Below are positions 49,083 to 57,341 of a stretch of DNA of 64,000 nt, in pieces (the stretch's first letter is position 1; the number at the start of each line of letters is the position of its first letter). The position numbers and the translations under genes are program-made. The notes beneath the pieces were generated by a model. The model worked only from the letters and a program-made list of their open reading frames with translations, was not told the origin of the DNA and searched no databases. Source of the DNA: Nocardia elegans NBRC 108235 (GTDB taxonomy: Bacteria > Actinomycetota > Actinomycetes > Mycobacteriales > Mycobacteriaceae); NCBI RefSeq assembly GCF_001612845.1, contig NZ_BDBF01000001.1, forward strand, positions 1 through 64,000. The letters are read 5' to 3'.

Positions 49083-49820
49083 TCACAATCCGGATTGCTT
49101 GGTGCGCACCAGGATCGCACCGCATTCGGGGCAGCGGACCACGACCTGCGGATCGGTCTTGGCGATCCGGGCGATCTCACCGCGGTCGAGTTCGATGCGG
49201 CAGGCGCCGCACCGGCGAGCCTGCAACAGCGCCGCGCCGACACCGTGCTGGGCGCGCTGCTTGTCGTAGATCGCGAGCAGTTCGTCCGGGAATCCGGCGA
49301 GCAGCTGTTCACGGTCGGCGTCGCAACGCTGCGCGGCCACATCCAGGTCGGCGACCGCGTCGTCGCGCCGGCTCTGCGCGAGAGTCAGATCCTCCTCGGC
49401 GCGCGAGAGGTTGGCGCCCGCGTGCTGGTGATCGGCCTCGGCGGCCTCGCGCCGCTCCATCACCTCGAGCAGTTCGTCCTCCAGCACCCCGCGCCGGCGT
49501 TCCAGGCTGCCCAGTTCGTGCTGCAACTCCGAGAGCTGCTTGGCGCCGACGTTGCCACCCTCGAGCATGCCGCGGTCGCGCGCCTCGCGTTTGCGCACGG
49601 CGTCGATCTCGCCCTCGAGTTTGCGAATGTCGCGGTCGAGATCGTCGAGCTGGATCTCGACCTTGACCGCCGCATCCTTGCGATCGGTGCGTTCGGCTTC
49701 CAGCCGCTGCACTTCCTGCTGTTCGGGCAGCACCTTGCGGCGATGCGCGATCCGCGTCAACTCGGCGTCGACGGCCGCGAGGTCGAGCAGTTTGGCCTGG
49801 ATCGGTGGTTCGACATTCAA
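49083..49820 (-). CDS. Coiled-coil protein with C4 zinc ribbon (Rv2229c/CT398-like)
   Basis: A 245-residue protein. Residues about 30-170 form a long coiled coil rich in Glu, Arg and Leu; the C-terminus has a zinc ribbon with CGAC and CPEC (CX2C pairs). Members may act in RNA metabolism or flagella-like scaffolding; the actinobacterial role is unknown. The start is a TTG at 49820 since an in-frame stop lies 24 bases further upstream and no other start fits. It is followed closely by the RNase H/phosphatase gene, as in mycobacteria. Confidence 0.88.
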   Translation of the reverse strand: MNVEPPIQAKLLDLAAVDAELTRIAHRRKVLPEQQEVQRLEAERTDRKDAAVKVEIQLDDLDRDIRKLEGEIDAVRKREARDRGMLEGGNVGAKQLSELQHELGSLERRRGVLEDELLEVMERREAAEADHQHAGANLSRAEEDLTLAQSRRDDAVADLDVAAQRCDADREQLLAGFPDELLAIYDKQRAQHGVGAALLQARRCGACRIELDRGEIARIAKTDPQVVVRCPECGAILVRTKQSGL

Positions 49821-50053
49821 CGCGGGACGTACTCCTCGACACTATGGACGGTTGCGGTGCGACGGGCAGCGGGTGCGCGACGCCGGTGCTCAACCGTACT
49901 CTGCCTGCGGCCGGTTTCGCCCCAACCCCGCGCGGCCCGCCCGCGACCACCGGATACGCGGTCGAGACCTGATGCCCCGTGCCCCGGGCGCCGGTTCGCC
50001 GGCACCCGAACAACTCGAGTGCGGCGCCGCCGCGACTGTGACACTCTGATCGG

Positions 50054-50497
50054 ATGGCCGAACATCGCTATCGCGTGGATGTGGTGTGGACCGGCGCCAC
50101 CACCGACTACCGCTCGTATTCGCGCAATCACGAGGTCCTCGCCGAAGGGCGGCCGCCCCTGCCGGGATCGGCGGACCCGGTCGTCGGACGGGGCGACGCG
50201 ACGCGCTGGAATCCCGAACAGCTCCTGGTCGCCTCGCTCTCGGAATGCCACATGCTCTGGTATCTGCATCTGTGCGTCGAGGCCGGAATCGTCGTGATCG
50301 ACTATCTCGACGAGGCCGAAGGCGTGATGAACGACCAGCGCTTCGAACATGTCACCCTGCGCCCCCGCGTCACCATCACCGATGCCGCTCGGGTCGAGCA
50401 GGCGCGCGCACTCCACCCGGAGGCGCACAAGCGCTGCTTCATCGCCAACTCGGTCAATTTCCCCGTCGACCACGAGCCGGACATCCGGACGGAGTGA
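50054..50497 (+). CDS. OsmC family protein
   Basis: A 147-residue OsmC/Ohr-fold protein. Two Cys lie at the peroxidatic and resolving positions, Cys65 (SLSECHMLW) and Cys128 (HKRCFIANS), so thiol-dependent reduction of organic or other peroxides is likely. CACTCT lies six bases before the ATG, a weaker version of the leaderless pattern. It stands alone between divergent/convergent neighbours of the RNase H-cobC block, an insertion relative to mycobacteria. Confidence 0.88.
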   Translation: MAEHRYRVDVVWTGATTDYRSYSRNHEVLAEGRPPLPGSADPVVGRGDATRWNPEQLLVASLSECHMLWYLHLCVEAGIVVIDYLDEAEGVMNDQRFEHVTLRPRVTITDAARVEQARALHPEAHKRCFIANSVNFPVDHEPDIRTE

Positions 50498-50625
50498 ATT
50501 CGCGCCCGTCCACGGTCGCGGGAGAACGCCCGGGCCGGCCTCGCGCCGCTCGTCCCTGTGCCGCCCGAAAGTGACACAGCCGGCCGGCTCGCCACCGAAC
50601 CGACCCTGCGCGACGGCCGCTCACG

Positions 50626-51771
50626 TCAGTCGTCGGCGGCGCCGAGAGTCCACGGGTCGGTGCGGAGCGTGCTGACCCGGGTTTGCACGCCCGGAAGCGC
50701 TTCCCGCACAACACCTTCCGCTTGGGCGCACCAGGGGAGTTCGCTGGCCCAATGGGCGACGTCGACGAGTGCGGGACCGCCCGCGCGCAGATGTTCATCG
50801 GCGGGATGGTGGCGCAGGTCGGCGGTGACGTAGGCGTCGACGCCAAGCTTCGCGACCGTGCCGAGGAAGGAATCGCCCGCGCCGCCGCAGACCGCGACGG
50901 TGCGGATTACCCGGTCGGGATCGCCGGCGGCCCGCACACCCCACGCGGTGCCGGGCAGGGCGGCGCGCACGCGAGCGGTGAAGGCGCGCAACGTCTCCGG
51001 TTCCGACAGGGTGCCGATGCGTCCCAGACCTTGTCCCGACGGCAGCGCCGCGCGTTCGGTGACGTCGAAGGCCGGTTCCTCGTAGGGGTGGGCGGCACGC
51101 AGCGCGGCCAGCACCGCGGGGCGGGCCGACGGCGGCGCCACCACCTCGACGCGGTCCTCCTCGACGAACTCGAGGTCGCCGACCTGACCGATCGCCGGAT
51201 TCGCCCCCGCCATCGGCCGGAACTGACCGGTTCCCGGTACCCGCCAGCCGCATTCGCGATAGAACCCGGCGCCCCCCGCGCCCGCCTCGAACATCGCCGC
51301 CAGCACCGCATCGGTGTGGGCGCGCGGGATGAACACCACCCAGGTGTCCACCGGCGCCGCCGATTTCTGCTCCAGCGGCCCGGTCACCGTCAACCCGAGC
51401 GTGTGGGCGAGGGCATCGGACACTCCGGGATCGGCCGAATCGGCGTTGGTGTGGGCGGTGAACAGCGCACAGTCGTTGCGGATCAGCCGATGCAGCAGCG
51501 CGCCCTTCGGCGTACTCGCGGCCACGGTGTCGACGCCGCGCAGCAGCAGCGGATGGTGCACGACCAAAGCCTGTGCGCCCCAATCGATCGCCTCGTCGAC
51601 GACGGCGGCGGTGGCGTCCACCGCGAACAGCACCCGAGATACCGAGGCAGCGGGATCACCGCACACCAGCCCCACCGAATCCCAGGACTCCGCCAGCCGG
51701 GGCGGATACGCGTCGTCGAGTACTCGGATCAAGTCCTTCAGCGTCACAACAGAATTCGTCGCTGTCACCAC
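50626..51771 (-). CDS. Nif3-like dinuclear metal protein
   Basis: A 381-residue protein of the Nif3/DUF34 family. The metal-binding stretches are [12 protein letters not shown] and [15 protein letters not shown], with further ligands in [10 protein letters not shown]. An inserted PII-like domain occupies the middle ([11 protein letters not shown] and [11 protein letters not shown]), as in the long bacterial form. The biochemical role is not established; GTP cyclohydrolase I type 2 annotation is common but unproven. The start is GTG with GGAGG upstream. It precedes the RNase H-side genes on the same strand. Confidence 0.92.
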   Translation of the reverse strand: MVTATNSVVTLKDLIRVLDDAYPPRLAESWDSVGLVCGDPAASVSRVLFAVDATAAVVDEAIDWGAQALVVHHPLLLRGVDTVAASTPKGALLHRLIRNDCALFTAHTNADSADPGVSDALAHTLGLTVTGPLEQKSAAPVDTWVVFIPRAHTDAVLAAMFEAGAGGAGFYRECGWRVPGTGQFRPMAGANPAIGQVGDLEFVEEDRVEVVAPPSARPAVLAALRAAHPYEEPAFDVTERAALPSGQGLGRIGTLSEPETLRAFTARVRAALPGTAWGVRAAGDPDRVIRTVAVCGGAGDSFLGTVAKLGVDAYVTADLRHHPADEHLRAGGPALVDVAHWASELPWCAQAEGVVREALPGVQTRVSTLRTDPWTLGAADD

Positions 51772-51862
51772 CGCACCTCCACCGTTTCGCCGTTCCGGTC
51801 ATTATCCACTCCGATGCCGCCTGCCGGGCCGGACCGCGCCGCGCGCCCCCGAGCGCGAATCC

Positions 51863-53134
51863 TCACAAGCCGACGGCCTCGATCGCGGCGACCAAACGAT
51901 CGACAGCGTCGCTGTCGCGGACCGCCAGGCGTAAGAATTCACCGTCGAGCCCCGGGAAGGTGTCACCCCGCCGGACACCGATATCTCTGTCCGCCAGATG
52001 TTTCCGCAGCAACTCACCGTCGGGCACGCGGATCAGCAGGAAAGGACCCCCGGCCGGTTCGTGCACGTCGATGCCGAGGGCGCGCAGGCGGGGAATCATC
52101 GCCTCTCGCTCGGCCACGATCCGGATCGCGCTCGCCTCGGCTTCGGCGATCGCGTGCGCTTCGCAGGTCGCCGCGATCGCCTCGAGCTGCAACGTGCCGA
52201 GCGGCCAATGGGGGCGACCGTGGTTCAACCGGATCAGTAGTTCGGGCGGACCCAGCAGATAACCGCAGCGCAACCCGGCCAGCGCCCACGTCTTGGTGAG
52301 GCTGCGCAAAACCAGAACGTCCGGATAAGACTGTCCCGCAAGTGTTTCCGGCTCACCGGGCACCGCATCGGCGAAGGCCTCGTCGACCACCACGATGCGA
52401 CCGGGCCGGCGCAGCGATTCGATCACCGCGCGAGGATGCAGCACCGAGGTGGGATTGGTCGGATTGCCGAGGACCACCAGATCGGCATCCTCGGGGACCC
52501 GCGCCCCGGCAAGCTCGTAGGGCGGTGCCAGCACCACCCGGGTGACCGGAACATCGGCCTCGCGCAGAGCGAGTTCCGGTTCGGTGAACGACGGATGGAT
52601 GACGGCCGCCAGCCGCGATGCCAGGCGCGGCAACAGCGCGAATCCCTCCGCGGCCCCGGCGAGCAGCAGCACCTCCTCGGGCGCGCGGCCGTGCCGTGCC
52701 GCCACGATCGCGCGCACCGCGTCGGCCTCGGCCTCGGACGGGTACCGCCCCAGCTCGGGCAGTCGCGCGGCCAGCCGCCGCAGCAACCACTCGGGTGGCG
52801 CCTCGCCCCGCACATTCACCGCGAAGTCGAGCATCCCCGGCAGCACATCGCGGTCCCCGTGATGCCGCAACGCCGAACGGTCGACCTGCACACCACCGAA
52901 CCCAGCACCACCGAACCCAGCACCGCCGGACTCCGCATCGGTCGATCGGGAACCGCCGACTTCGGGACCCCCGGGCGCCCGCACGCCGTCGATGCCCCCG
53001 TCGGTGCCCACGGCGAAACCCACACGCGTCGCATCCGCCTCGGCTGCTCCGCGCGGACGCGTATCGCTCGGGCGGCTCGGGCCTGCGTGCGACCGCGTGC
53101 CGGCGGTCGTGGGGGTGTCCTCGGGCACAGCCAC
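51863..53134 (-). CDS. cobC: CobC-like PLP-dependent aminotransferase (Rv2231c type)
   Basis: A 423-residue aminotransferase-fold enzyme. The PLP lysine is in SLTKTWALAGLRCGY, and LGNPTNPT and VVDEAFAD are the other cofactor motifs. It is annotated as threonine-phosphate decarboxylase, which supplies aminopropanol phosphate for cobalamin. The first 90 residues are a non-conserved, Gly/Arg/Asp-rich extension with a repeated GGAGF; the catalytic part begins near residue 95. A GTG at 53134 is used; an in-frame GTG six bases later is possible. cobD lies 2 kb away. Confidence 0.88.
   Translation of the reverse strand: MAVPEDTPTTAGTRSHAGPSRPSDTRPRGAAEADATRVGFAVGTDGGIDGVRAPGGPEVGGSRSTDAESGGAGFGGAGFGGVQVDRSALRHHGDRDVLPGMLDFAVNVRGEAPPEWLLRRLAARLPELGRYPSEAEADAVRAIVAARHGRAPEEVLLLAGAAEGFALLPRLASRLAAVIHPSFTEPELALREADVPVTRVVLAPPYELAGARVPEDADLVVLGNPTNPTSVLHPRAVIESLRRPGRIVVVDEAFADAVPGEPETLAGQSYPDVLVLRSLTKTWALAGLRCGYLLGPPELLIRLNHGRPHWPLGTLQLEAIAATCEAHAIAEAEASAIRIVAEREAMIPRLRALGIDVHEPAGGPFLLIRVPDGELLRKHLADRDIGVRRGDTFPGLDGEFLRLAVRDSDAVDRLVAAIEAVGL
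52891..52925. repeat. Tandem 15-bp repeat inside cobC
   Basis: Two and a third copies of ACCACCGAACCCAGC. On the coding strand they give a repeated five-residue unit rich in Gly and Ala in the disordered N-terminus of CobC, so the copy number may vary between strains without damaging the enzyme. Confidence 0.75.
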
Positions 53135-53180
53135 CTACCCTACGTGGCCGCCGCCCGCACCGACCGGCCACAATGGGTGC

Positions 53181-53675
53181 GTGGGCGAGCTGCACGTGAC
53201 CTTCATCTGCACCGGCAATATCTGCCGGTCGCCGATGGCCGAGAAGATCTTCGCCGCGCATCTGGAACGCGCCGGACTGGCCGATCGGGTGCGCGTGAGC
53301 AGCGCCGGCACCACCGCCTGGCACGTCGGCTCGGACGCCGACCCGCGCACCACGGCTCTGCTCACCCGCCACGGATATCCGATCGGGCACGTCGCGGCCA
53401 TGATCGGCCCCGATCATCTCGATGCCGATCTGCTGGTCGCCCTGGATTCCAACCACGATCGCGAACTGACCCGGTTGCGGATTCCCGAAGCGCGCCGGCG
53501 ACTGCTGCGCAGCTTCGATCCCGCCGCCGACGATCACGACGTCCCCGACCCCTACTACGGCGACGACACCGATTTCGAGCTCGTGCGCGAGCAGATCGAG
53601 GCAGCCGTTCCCGCGCTGCTGGCCTGGGTGCGCGAACAACTCGGCGAACCCGCGACGACCGGACCGCGGCAATGA
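53181..53675 (+). CDS. ptpA: Low-molecular-weight protein tyrosine phosphatase
   Basis: A 164-residue phosphatase. The P-loop CTGNICRS (Cys10 to Arg16) and the general acid in DPYYGD are intact. M. tuberculosis PtpA is secreted and acts on host proteins; whether this one is cannot be told, as no signal is present there either. The start is GTG with CACAAT six bases before it, so a leaderless transcript is possible. It overlaps the SURF1 gene by four bases. The PtkA kinase gene that precedes ptpA in mycobacteria is absent here. Confidence 0.94.
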   Translation: MGELHVTFICTGNICRSPMAEKIFAAHLERAGLADRVRVSSAGTTAWHVGSDADPRTTALLTRHGYPIGHVAAMIGPDHLDADLLVALDSNHDRELTRLRIPEARRRLLRSFDPAADDHDVPDPYYGDDTDFELVREQIEAAVPALLAWVREQLGEPATTGPRQ

Positions 53676-54700
53676 ACATTCTGCGCCGGCTCACCTTCCT
53701 CCTGCGGCCCAGCTGGGCGATTCTGGCGGTCGTCGTGGTCGCGTTCGCCTACCTGTGTTTCACCGTGCTCGCGCCCTGGCAGCTCGGCAAGAACACCTCG
53801 ACGTCCCATCGCAACAACCTGATCGCGGCCTCGGTCAACGCCGACCCGGTCCCGGCGAAGAACCTGCTGAACACGGGCGAAGGCACGCCACCGGCCGGGA
53901 CCAATCCGGCCGACACCGAATGGCGGCGGGTGGTCGCGACCGGTAGTTACGTGCCGAATTCGATGGTGGTCGAGCGATTGCAGCGGCTCAACGATCAGCC
54001 CGCCTACGGGGTACTGGCCGCCTTCCGGCTCGACGACGGCCGGGTCGTGCTGGTCGATCGCGGCCTGATCGCGGCGGTGAACGGTTCGGATCTGCCGGTG
54101 ATCGCGGAGCCGCCGTCGGGTCAGCAGCACATCGAGGGACGGGTCCGGAAATCCGAGGGCGCCGTCCCCGGCAAGGATCCGATGGTCCGTGACGGCCTCC
54201 GCCAGGTGTACTCGGTCGACACCGCTCAGCTCGCCACGGTTCTGGGCACGCCGCTGACCGGCTTCGCCACCGGTGAGCACGGCGGCTATCTGCAATTGGA
54301 CGCCGGCCAGCCCGGCGCCTTCACCCCCGAGTCACTCCCCCAGCTCGACGCCGGCCCGTATCTCTCGTACGGGCTGCAGTGGATCGCGTTCGGTGTGATG
54401 GCCCCGCTCGGCCTCGGCTACTTCGTCTATGCCGAAATCCGCGAACGCCGCCGCGACCGTGCCGCTGCCGAGTCGGCGACGGCCACCCCGAGTGAGCAGG
54501 TCCCGGCCATGAGCACGGCCGGATCACCGGCTGCCGAATCAGCCGAAGGCGCGAGCACCGCCGCGGCCTCCGCCCCATCGGACCCGGCTCCGAAGGCCCA
54601 GCCTGAGACCGCCTCCGCACCGGACGAACCATCGGCCGCGCCGAAACCACGCACCACCGCGGACCGCCTCGCCGACCGCTACGGCAACGCCCGCAGCTGA
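53672..54700 (+). CDS. SURF1 family protein
   Basis: A 342-residue membrane protein that helps assemble cytochrome c oxidase in relatives. Two transmembrane segments flank the SURF1 domain: residues about 15-37 and about 230-252 (GLQWIAFGVMAPLGLGYFVY, key residues). The domain has WQLGKN, EWRRVVATGSY and VDRGLI. A roughly 80-residue Ala/Ser/Pro-rich tail after the second segment is probably disordered and cytoplasmic. It is translationally coupled to ptpA, as in mycobacteria. Confidence 0.92.
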   Translation: MNILRRLTFLLRPSWAILAVVVVAFAYLCFTVLAPWQLGKNTSTSHRNNLIAASVNADPVPAKNLLNTGEGTPPAGTNPADTEWRRVVATGSYVPNSMVVERLQRLNDQPAYGVLAAFRLDDGRVVLVDRGLIAAVNGSDLPVIAEPPSGQQHIEGRVRKSEGAVPGKDPMVRDGLRQVYSVDTAQLATVLGTPLTGFATGEHGGYLQLDAGQPGAFTPESLPQLDAGPYLSYGLQWIAFGVMAPLGLGYFVYAEIRERRRDRAAAESATATPSEQVPAMSTAGSPAAESAEGASTAAASAPSDPAPKAQPETASAPDEPSAAPKPRTTADRLADRYGNARS

Positions 54701-54743
54701 CCGGATCCCGCAGAATCGGACCGCTTCACAACTGGCTCGATCG

Positions 54744-54769
54744 ACCTATTTGGCTATAGGTTAATATAG
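54744..54769. promoter_or_regulatory. Overlapping AT-rich dyads upstream of the SnoaL-like gene
   Basis: ACCTAT-N6-ATAGGT (54744-54761) and CTATA-N6-TATAG (54754-54769) overlap. Both have perfect arms in a locally AT-rich stretch 27-50 bases before the gene at 54796. They look like a repressor site over the promoter. Confidence 0.6.
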
Positions 54770-54795
54770 TTAGATCTCTACGAGCGGAGAACGGG

Positions 54796-55212
54796 ATGAA
54801 CGCCATCCGGCAGGCCTACGACACCGTGCAGCGATCGTGGACCCGGCAGCAGTGGGATGCCTGGGCGGCGACCTGCGCCCCCGATTACGCATTCGACACC
54901 GGCACCGGCCTGCGACTGGATCTCGCGGGGACCTTGGACTGGAGCCGCGCCTGGTTCAGGGCTTTCCCGGATTACGCCGAGGACATTCGCGCGGTGCATC
55001 CGGCACCGAACTCGGCGGTCGCCGAATTGGTCGGCCGCGCAACCTCGGTGGACGACTTCGTCGTCGCCGGAGCGACACTGCTCCCGGCGACCGGCCGGCG
55101 GTTCGAGATCGCCTACGCCAAGGTCCTGGTCTTCGACACCGACTTCAAGGTGGTCGAGGACCGGCAATACCTGGACACCGCCGCTCTACTCCGGCAACTC
55201 GGCGCGAGCTGA
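54796..55212 (+). CDS. SnoaL-like / NTF2-fold protein
   Basis: A 138-residue polyketide-cyclase-like protein. Family signs are the N-terminal helix AIRQAYDTVQRSW, the WFRAFPDYAEDIR strand and RRFEIAYAKVLVFD near the C-terminus (key positions FPDY, FEI). Function unknown. GGAG lies six bases before the ATG. Its last 27 bases overlap the end of cobD on the other strand. The dyads upstream suggest that it is regulated separately from the SURF1 gene. Confidence 0.82.
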   Translation: MNAIRQAYDTVQRSWTRQQWDAWAATCAPDYAFDTGTGLRLDLAGTLDWSRAWFRAFPDYAEDIRAVHPAPNSAVAELVGRATSVDDFVVAGATLLPATGRRFEIAYAKVLVFDTDFKVVEDRQYLDTAALLRQLGAS

Positions 55213-56283
55213 TCGGCGGCGCCCGAGCGCGTAGGCGGTCACGGCCGCCACCACCGCGGCCGTCAGCTGCACTCCGTTCGACAACCGCACCGCCCGGCGC
55301 AGATCGGGTACCCGCGGGGTCCGCCCGTCGCCCAGCACCGGACGCATCTCGGTCCCGTGGCGATACTCGGTCCGACCGCCCAGCGCGACACCCAACGCTC
55401 CGGCCATCGTGGCCTCGGCGACTCCCGCATTGGGGCTCGGGTGCGCCCCGGCGTCGCGGCGCCACGCGCGCCACGCATCGCCGGGCCGCCCGCCCACCAG
55501 CGGCGCGAGCATCACGGTGAGGACCCCGCTCACCCGCGCGGGCAGCAGATTCGCCAGATCGTCGACGCGCGCGGCGGCCCAGCCGAAGTTGGTGTAGCGC
55601 TCGTTGCGATAGCCGACCATCGCGTCGAGCGTGTTGATCGCGCGGTAGCCGAGCAGCCCCGGCACTCCCGCGACCGCACCCCACACCAGCGGCGCGACGG
55701 TGGCGTCGGAGGTGTTCTCGGCAATGGATTCGACTGCGGCACGGGCCAATCCGTCGGCATCGAGCGCTTCGGGATCGCGTCCGCACAGCGAGGGCAGCAC
55801 CTCCCGCGCACCGGTCAACTCCCCCGCATCCAGCCGATCCGCCATCTCGCGTCCGGTCCGGGCGAGCGTGGTGCCGCCGAGCGCGATCCACGTGCCGACC
55901 GCAGTGATCACGATGGTGCCGAGCCCCGCGTGACGACCGGGGCGCCCCTGCACCACCGCTGCGGGGGCACCGGCGCACCCACCTCGCCCGCCGCCGGCCA
56001 CGCCGCCGCGCCGATTCCGCCGCGCCGACACCACCACGCCGCGCCCATCTCCCGATGGCCGGGCAGCGATCTCCGCGCCCGCACTCAGCGCGACGACACC
56101 ACCCACCAACACGAGTTCGTGCACGACCCCGGCGGTACGCGCATCGCGATATCCGGCCGATTCCACCGCGGCGGCCGCCGCCCCGAACAGCGCCACCGGA
56201 TGTCCCCGCCGCGGATCACCCAGAATCCGATCCGCCGCGAATCCGATCAGCAGTCCCGCGGCCCGCGCCGTTCCATATCGCAC
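55186..56283 (-). CDS. cobD: Adenosylcobinamide-phosphate synthase
   Basis: A 365-residue CobD/CbiB membrane protein, which attaches aminopropanol phosphate to cobyric acid. Conserved motifs are DRILGDPRRGHPV near the start, SLCGRDPEALD, ESIAENTSDA and GYRNERYTNFGWAAAR. It is about 50 residues longer than usual because of a Gly/Arg-rich insertion at residues 70-115. A GTG start with TAGTCT six bases before it suggests a leaderless transcript. The gene lies back to back with an ECF41 sigma-factor gene. Confidence 0.93.
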   Translation of the reverse strand: MRYGTARAAGLLIGFAADRILGDPRRGHPVALFGAAAAAVESAGYRDARTAGVVHELVLVGGVVALSAGAEIAARPSGDGRGVVVSARRNRRGGVAGGGRGGCAGAPAAVVQGRPGRHAGLGTIVITAVGTWIALGGTTLARTGREMADRLDAGELTGAREVLPSLCGRDPEALDADGLARAAVESIAENTSDATVAPLVWGAVAGVPGLLGYRAINTLDAMVGYRNERYTNFGWAAARVDDLANLLPARVSGVLTVMLAPLVGGRPGDAWRAWRRDAGAHPSPNAGVAEATMAGALGVALGGRTEYRHGTEMRPVLGDGRTPRVPDLRRAVRLSNGVQLTAAVVAAVTAYALGRRRSARAELPE

Positions 56284-56289
56284 CGGGCG

Positions 56290-56295
56290 AGACTA
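56290..56295 (-). promoter_or_regulatory. Leaderless -10 element of cobD
   Basis: On the minus strand TAGTCT lies six bases before the GTG at 56283. Confidence 0.5.
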
Positions 56296-56317
56296 TCGGC
56301 CCCCTCCGGCACCCCGA

Positions 56318-56344
56318 TGTCACACTCGACCCGGCGGCATCGTC
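56318..56344 (+). promoter_or_regulatory. ECF41-type promoter
   Basis: TGTCACA (56318-56324), 16 bases, then CGTC (56341-56344). This matches the promoter described for ECF41 sigma factors in spacing and both elements. It lies 46 bases before the ECF41 sigma-factor start, so the gene is probably autoregulated. Confidence 0.8.
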
Positions 56345-56390
56345 ACCATGAGGAGGCACCCGCGCGGCGGGCGCGCGCGGCGAGACGAGG

Positions 56391-57320
56391 ATGGCAGCTG
56401 TGACGACCGGACACGACGATATCGACCAGACCGAACTGGCACGCCGATTCGAGGAGCATCGCCAGTATCTGCGCCGCGTGGCCTACAGCACGCTGGGCAG
56501 CCTCAGCGATGCCGACGACGTCGTGCAGGAGGCGTGGTTGCGACTGCAACGCTGGTACGAAACCCGTTCTCCCGGTGAGCGAATCGACAATCTGCGCGCC
56601 TGGCTGACCACCGTCACCGGCCGCCTCGCGCTGGATCAGCTGGGTTCGGCCCGGGCGCGCCGCGAACAGTACGTCGGCGAGTGGCTGCCGGAGCCGGAGG
56701 TCACCAGCTGGGACGACCCGGCCGACCGTATCTCGCAGGACGAGCGCGTCACCACCGCCCTGCTGGTGGTCCTCGAATCGCTCTCGCCCGCCGAACGCAC
56801 CGCCTTCGTGCTGCAGGACATCTTCGGCATGACCGGTCCCGAGGTCGCCGACGTGGTGGGCCGCACCCCCGCCGCCGTCCGCCAGCTCGCCTCCCGCGCC
56901 CGCAAGCACGTCGAGGACGGCACCCCGCGCTTCCCGGCCTCCCGCGACGAACACGAGAAGGTGGTTTCGGCCTTCTCCGCGGCCTGGCGGTCGGGCGATC
57001 TGAGCGGCCTGCTCGGTGTGCTCGACGAGAACGTCACCCTGACCGCCGACGGTGGCGGACGGGTGCCCGCGATCCGGCAGCCGGTGCAGGGCGCCGAGCT
57101 GGTGGCCAAGCTGTACTTCGGCTGGTACCGCGCCGGAACCGGGGCCTGGGCGCGCATGGTTCAGGTCAACGGTCTGCCGGGCCTCATGGTCTTCGACGGC
57201 AACCATCTGGGGATCATGGCCTTCACCGTCGAACAGGACCGCATCACCTCGATCGCGATCGTCCGCAATCCGGAGAAGCTGCACGATCTGCCCGAGGGCG
57301 AACCGGATTGGACGATGTGA
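56391..57320 (+). CDS. ECF41-group RNA polymerase sigma factor with SnoaL-like domain (SigJ type)
   Basis: A 309-residue sigma factor. Region 2 is at about residues 15-85 (YLRRVAYSTLGSLSDADDVVQEAWLRL; key residues DADDVVQEAW), region 4 at 115-170 (LSPAERTAFVLQDIFG). The WLPEP linker element, the DGGG motif in the fused SnoaL-like domain and the C-terminal NPEKL are marks of ECF41. That fused domain replaces a separate anti-sigma factor and tunes activity. An in-frame GTG at 56400 is an alternative start with slightly better ribosome-binding-site spacing. A matching promoter lies upstream. Confidence 0.92.
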   Translation: MAAVTTGHDDIDQTELARRFEEHRQYLRRVAYSTLGSLSDADDVVQEAWLRLQRWYETRSPGERIDNLRAWLTTVTGRLALDQLGSARARREQYVGEWLPEPEVTSWDDPADRISQDERVTTALLVVLESLSPAERTAFVLQDIFGMTGPEVADVVGRTPAAVRQLASRARKHVEDGTPRFPASRDEHEKVVSAFSAAWRSGDLSGLLGVLDENVTLTADGGGRVPAIRQPVQGAELVAKLYFGWYRAGTGAWARMVQVNGLPGLMVFDGNHLGIMAFTVEQDRITSIAIVRNPEKLHDLPEGEPDWTM

Positions 57321-57341
57321 GAGTTCGCTCGGCGCGGCCCG

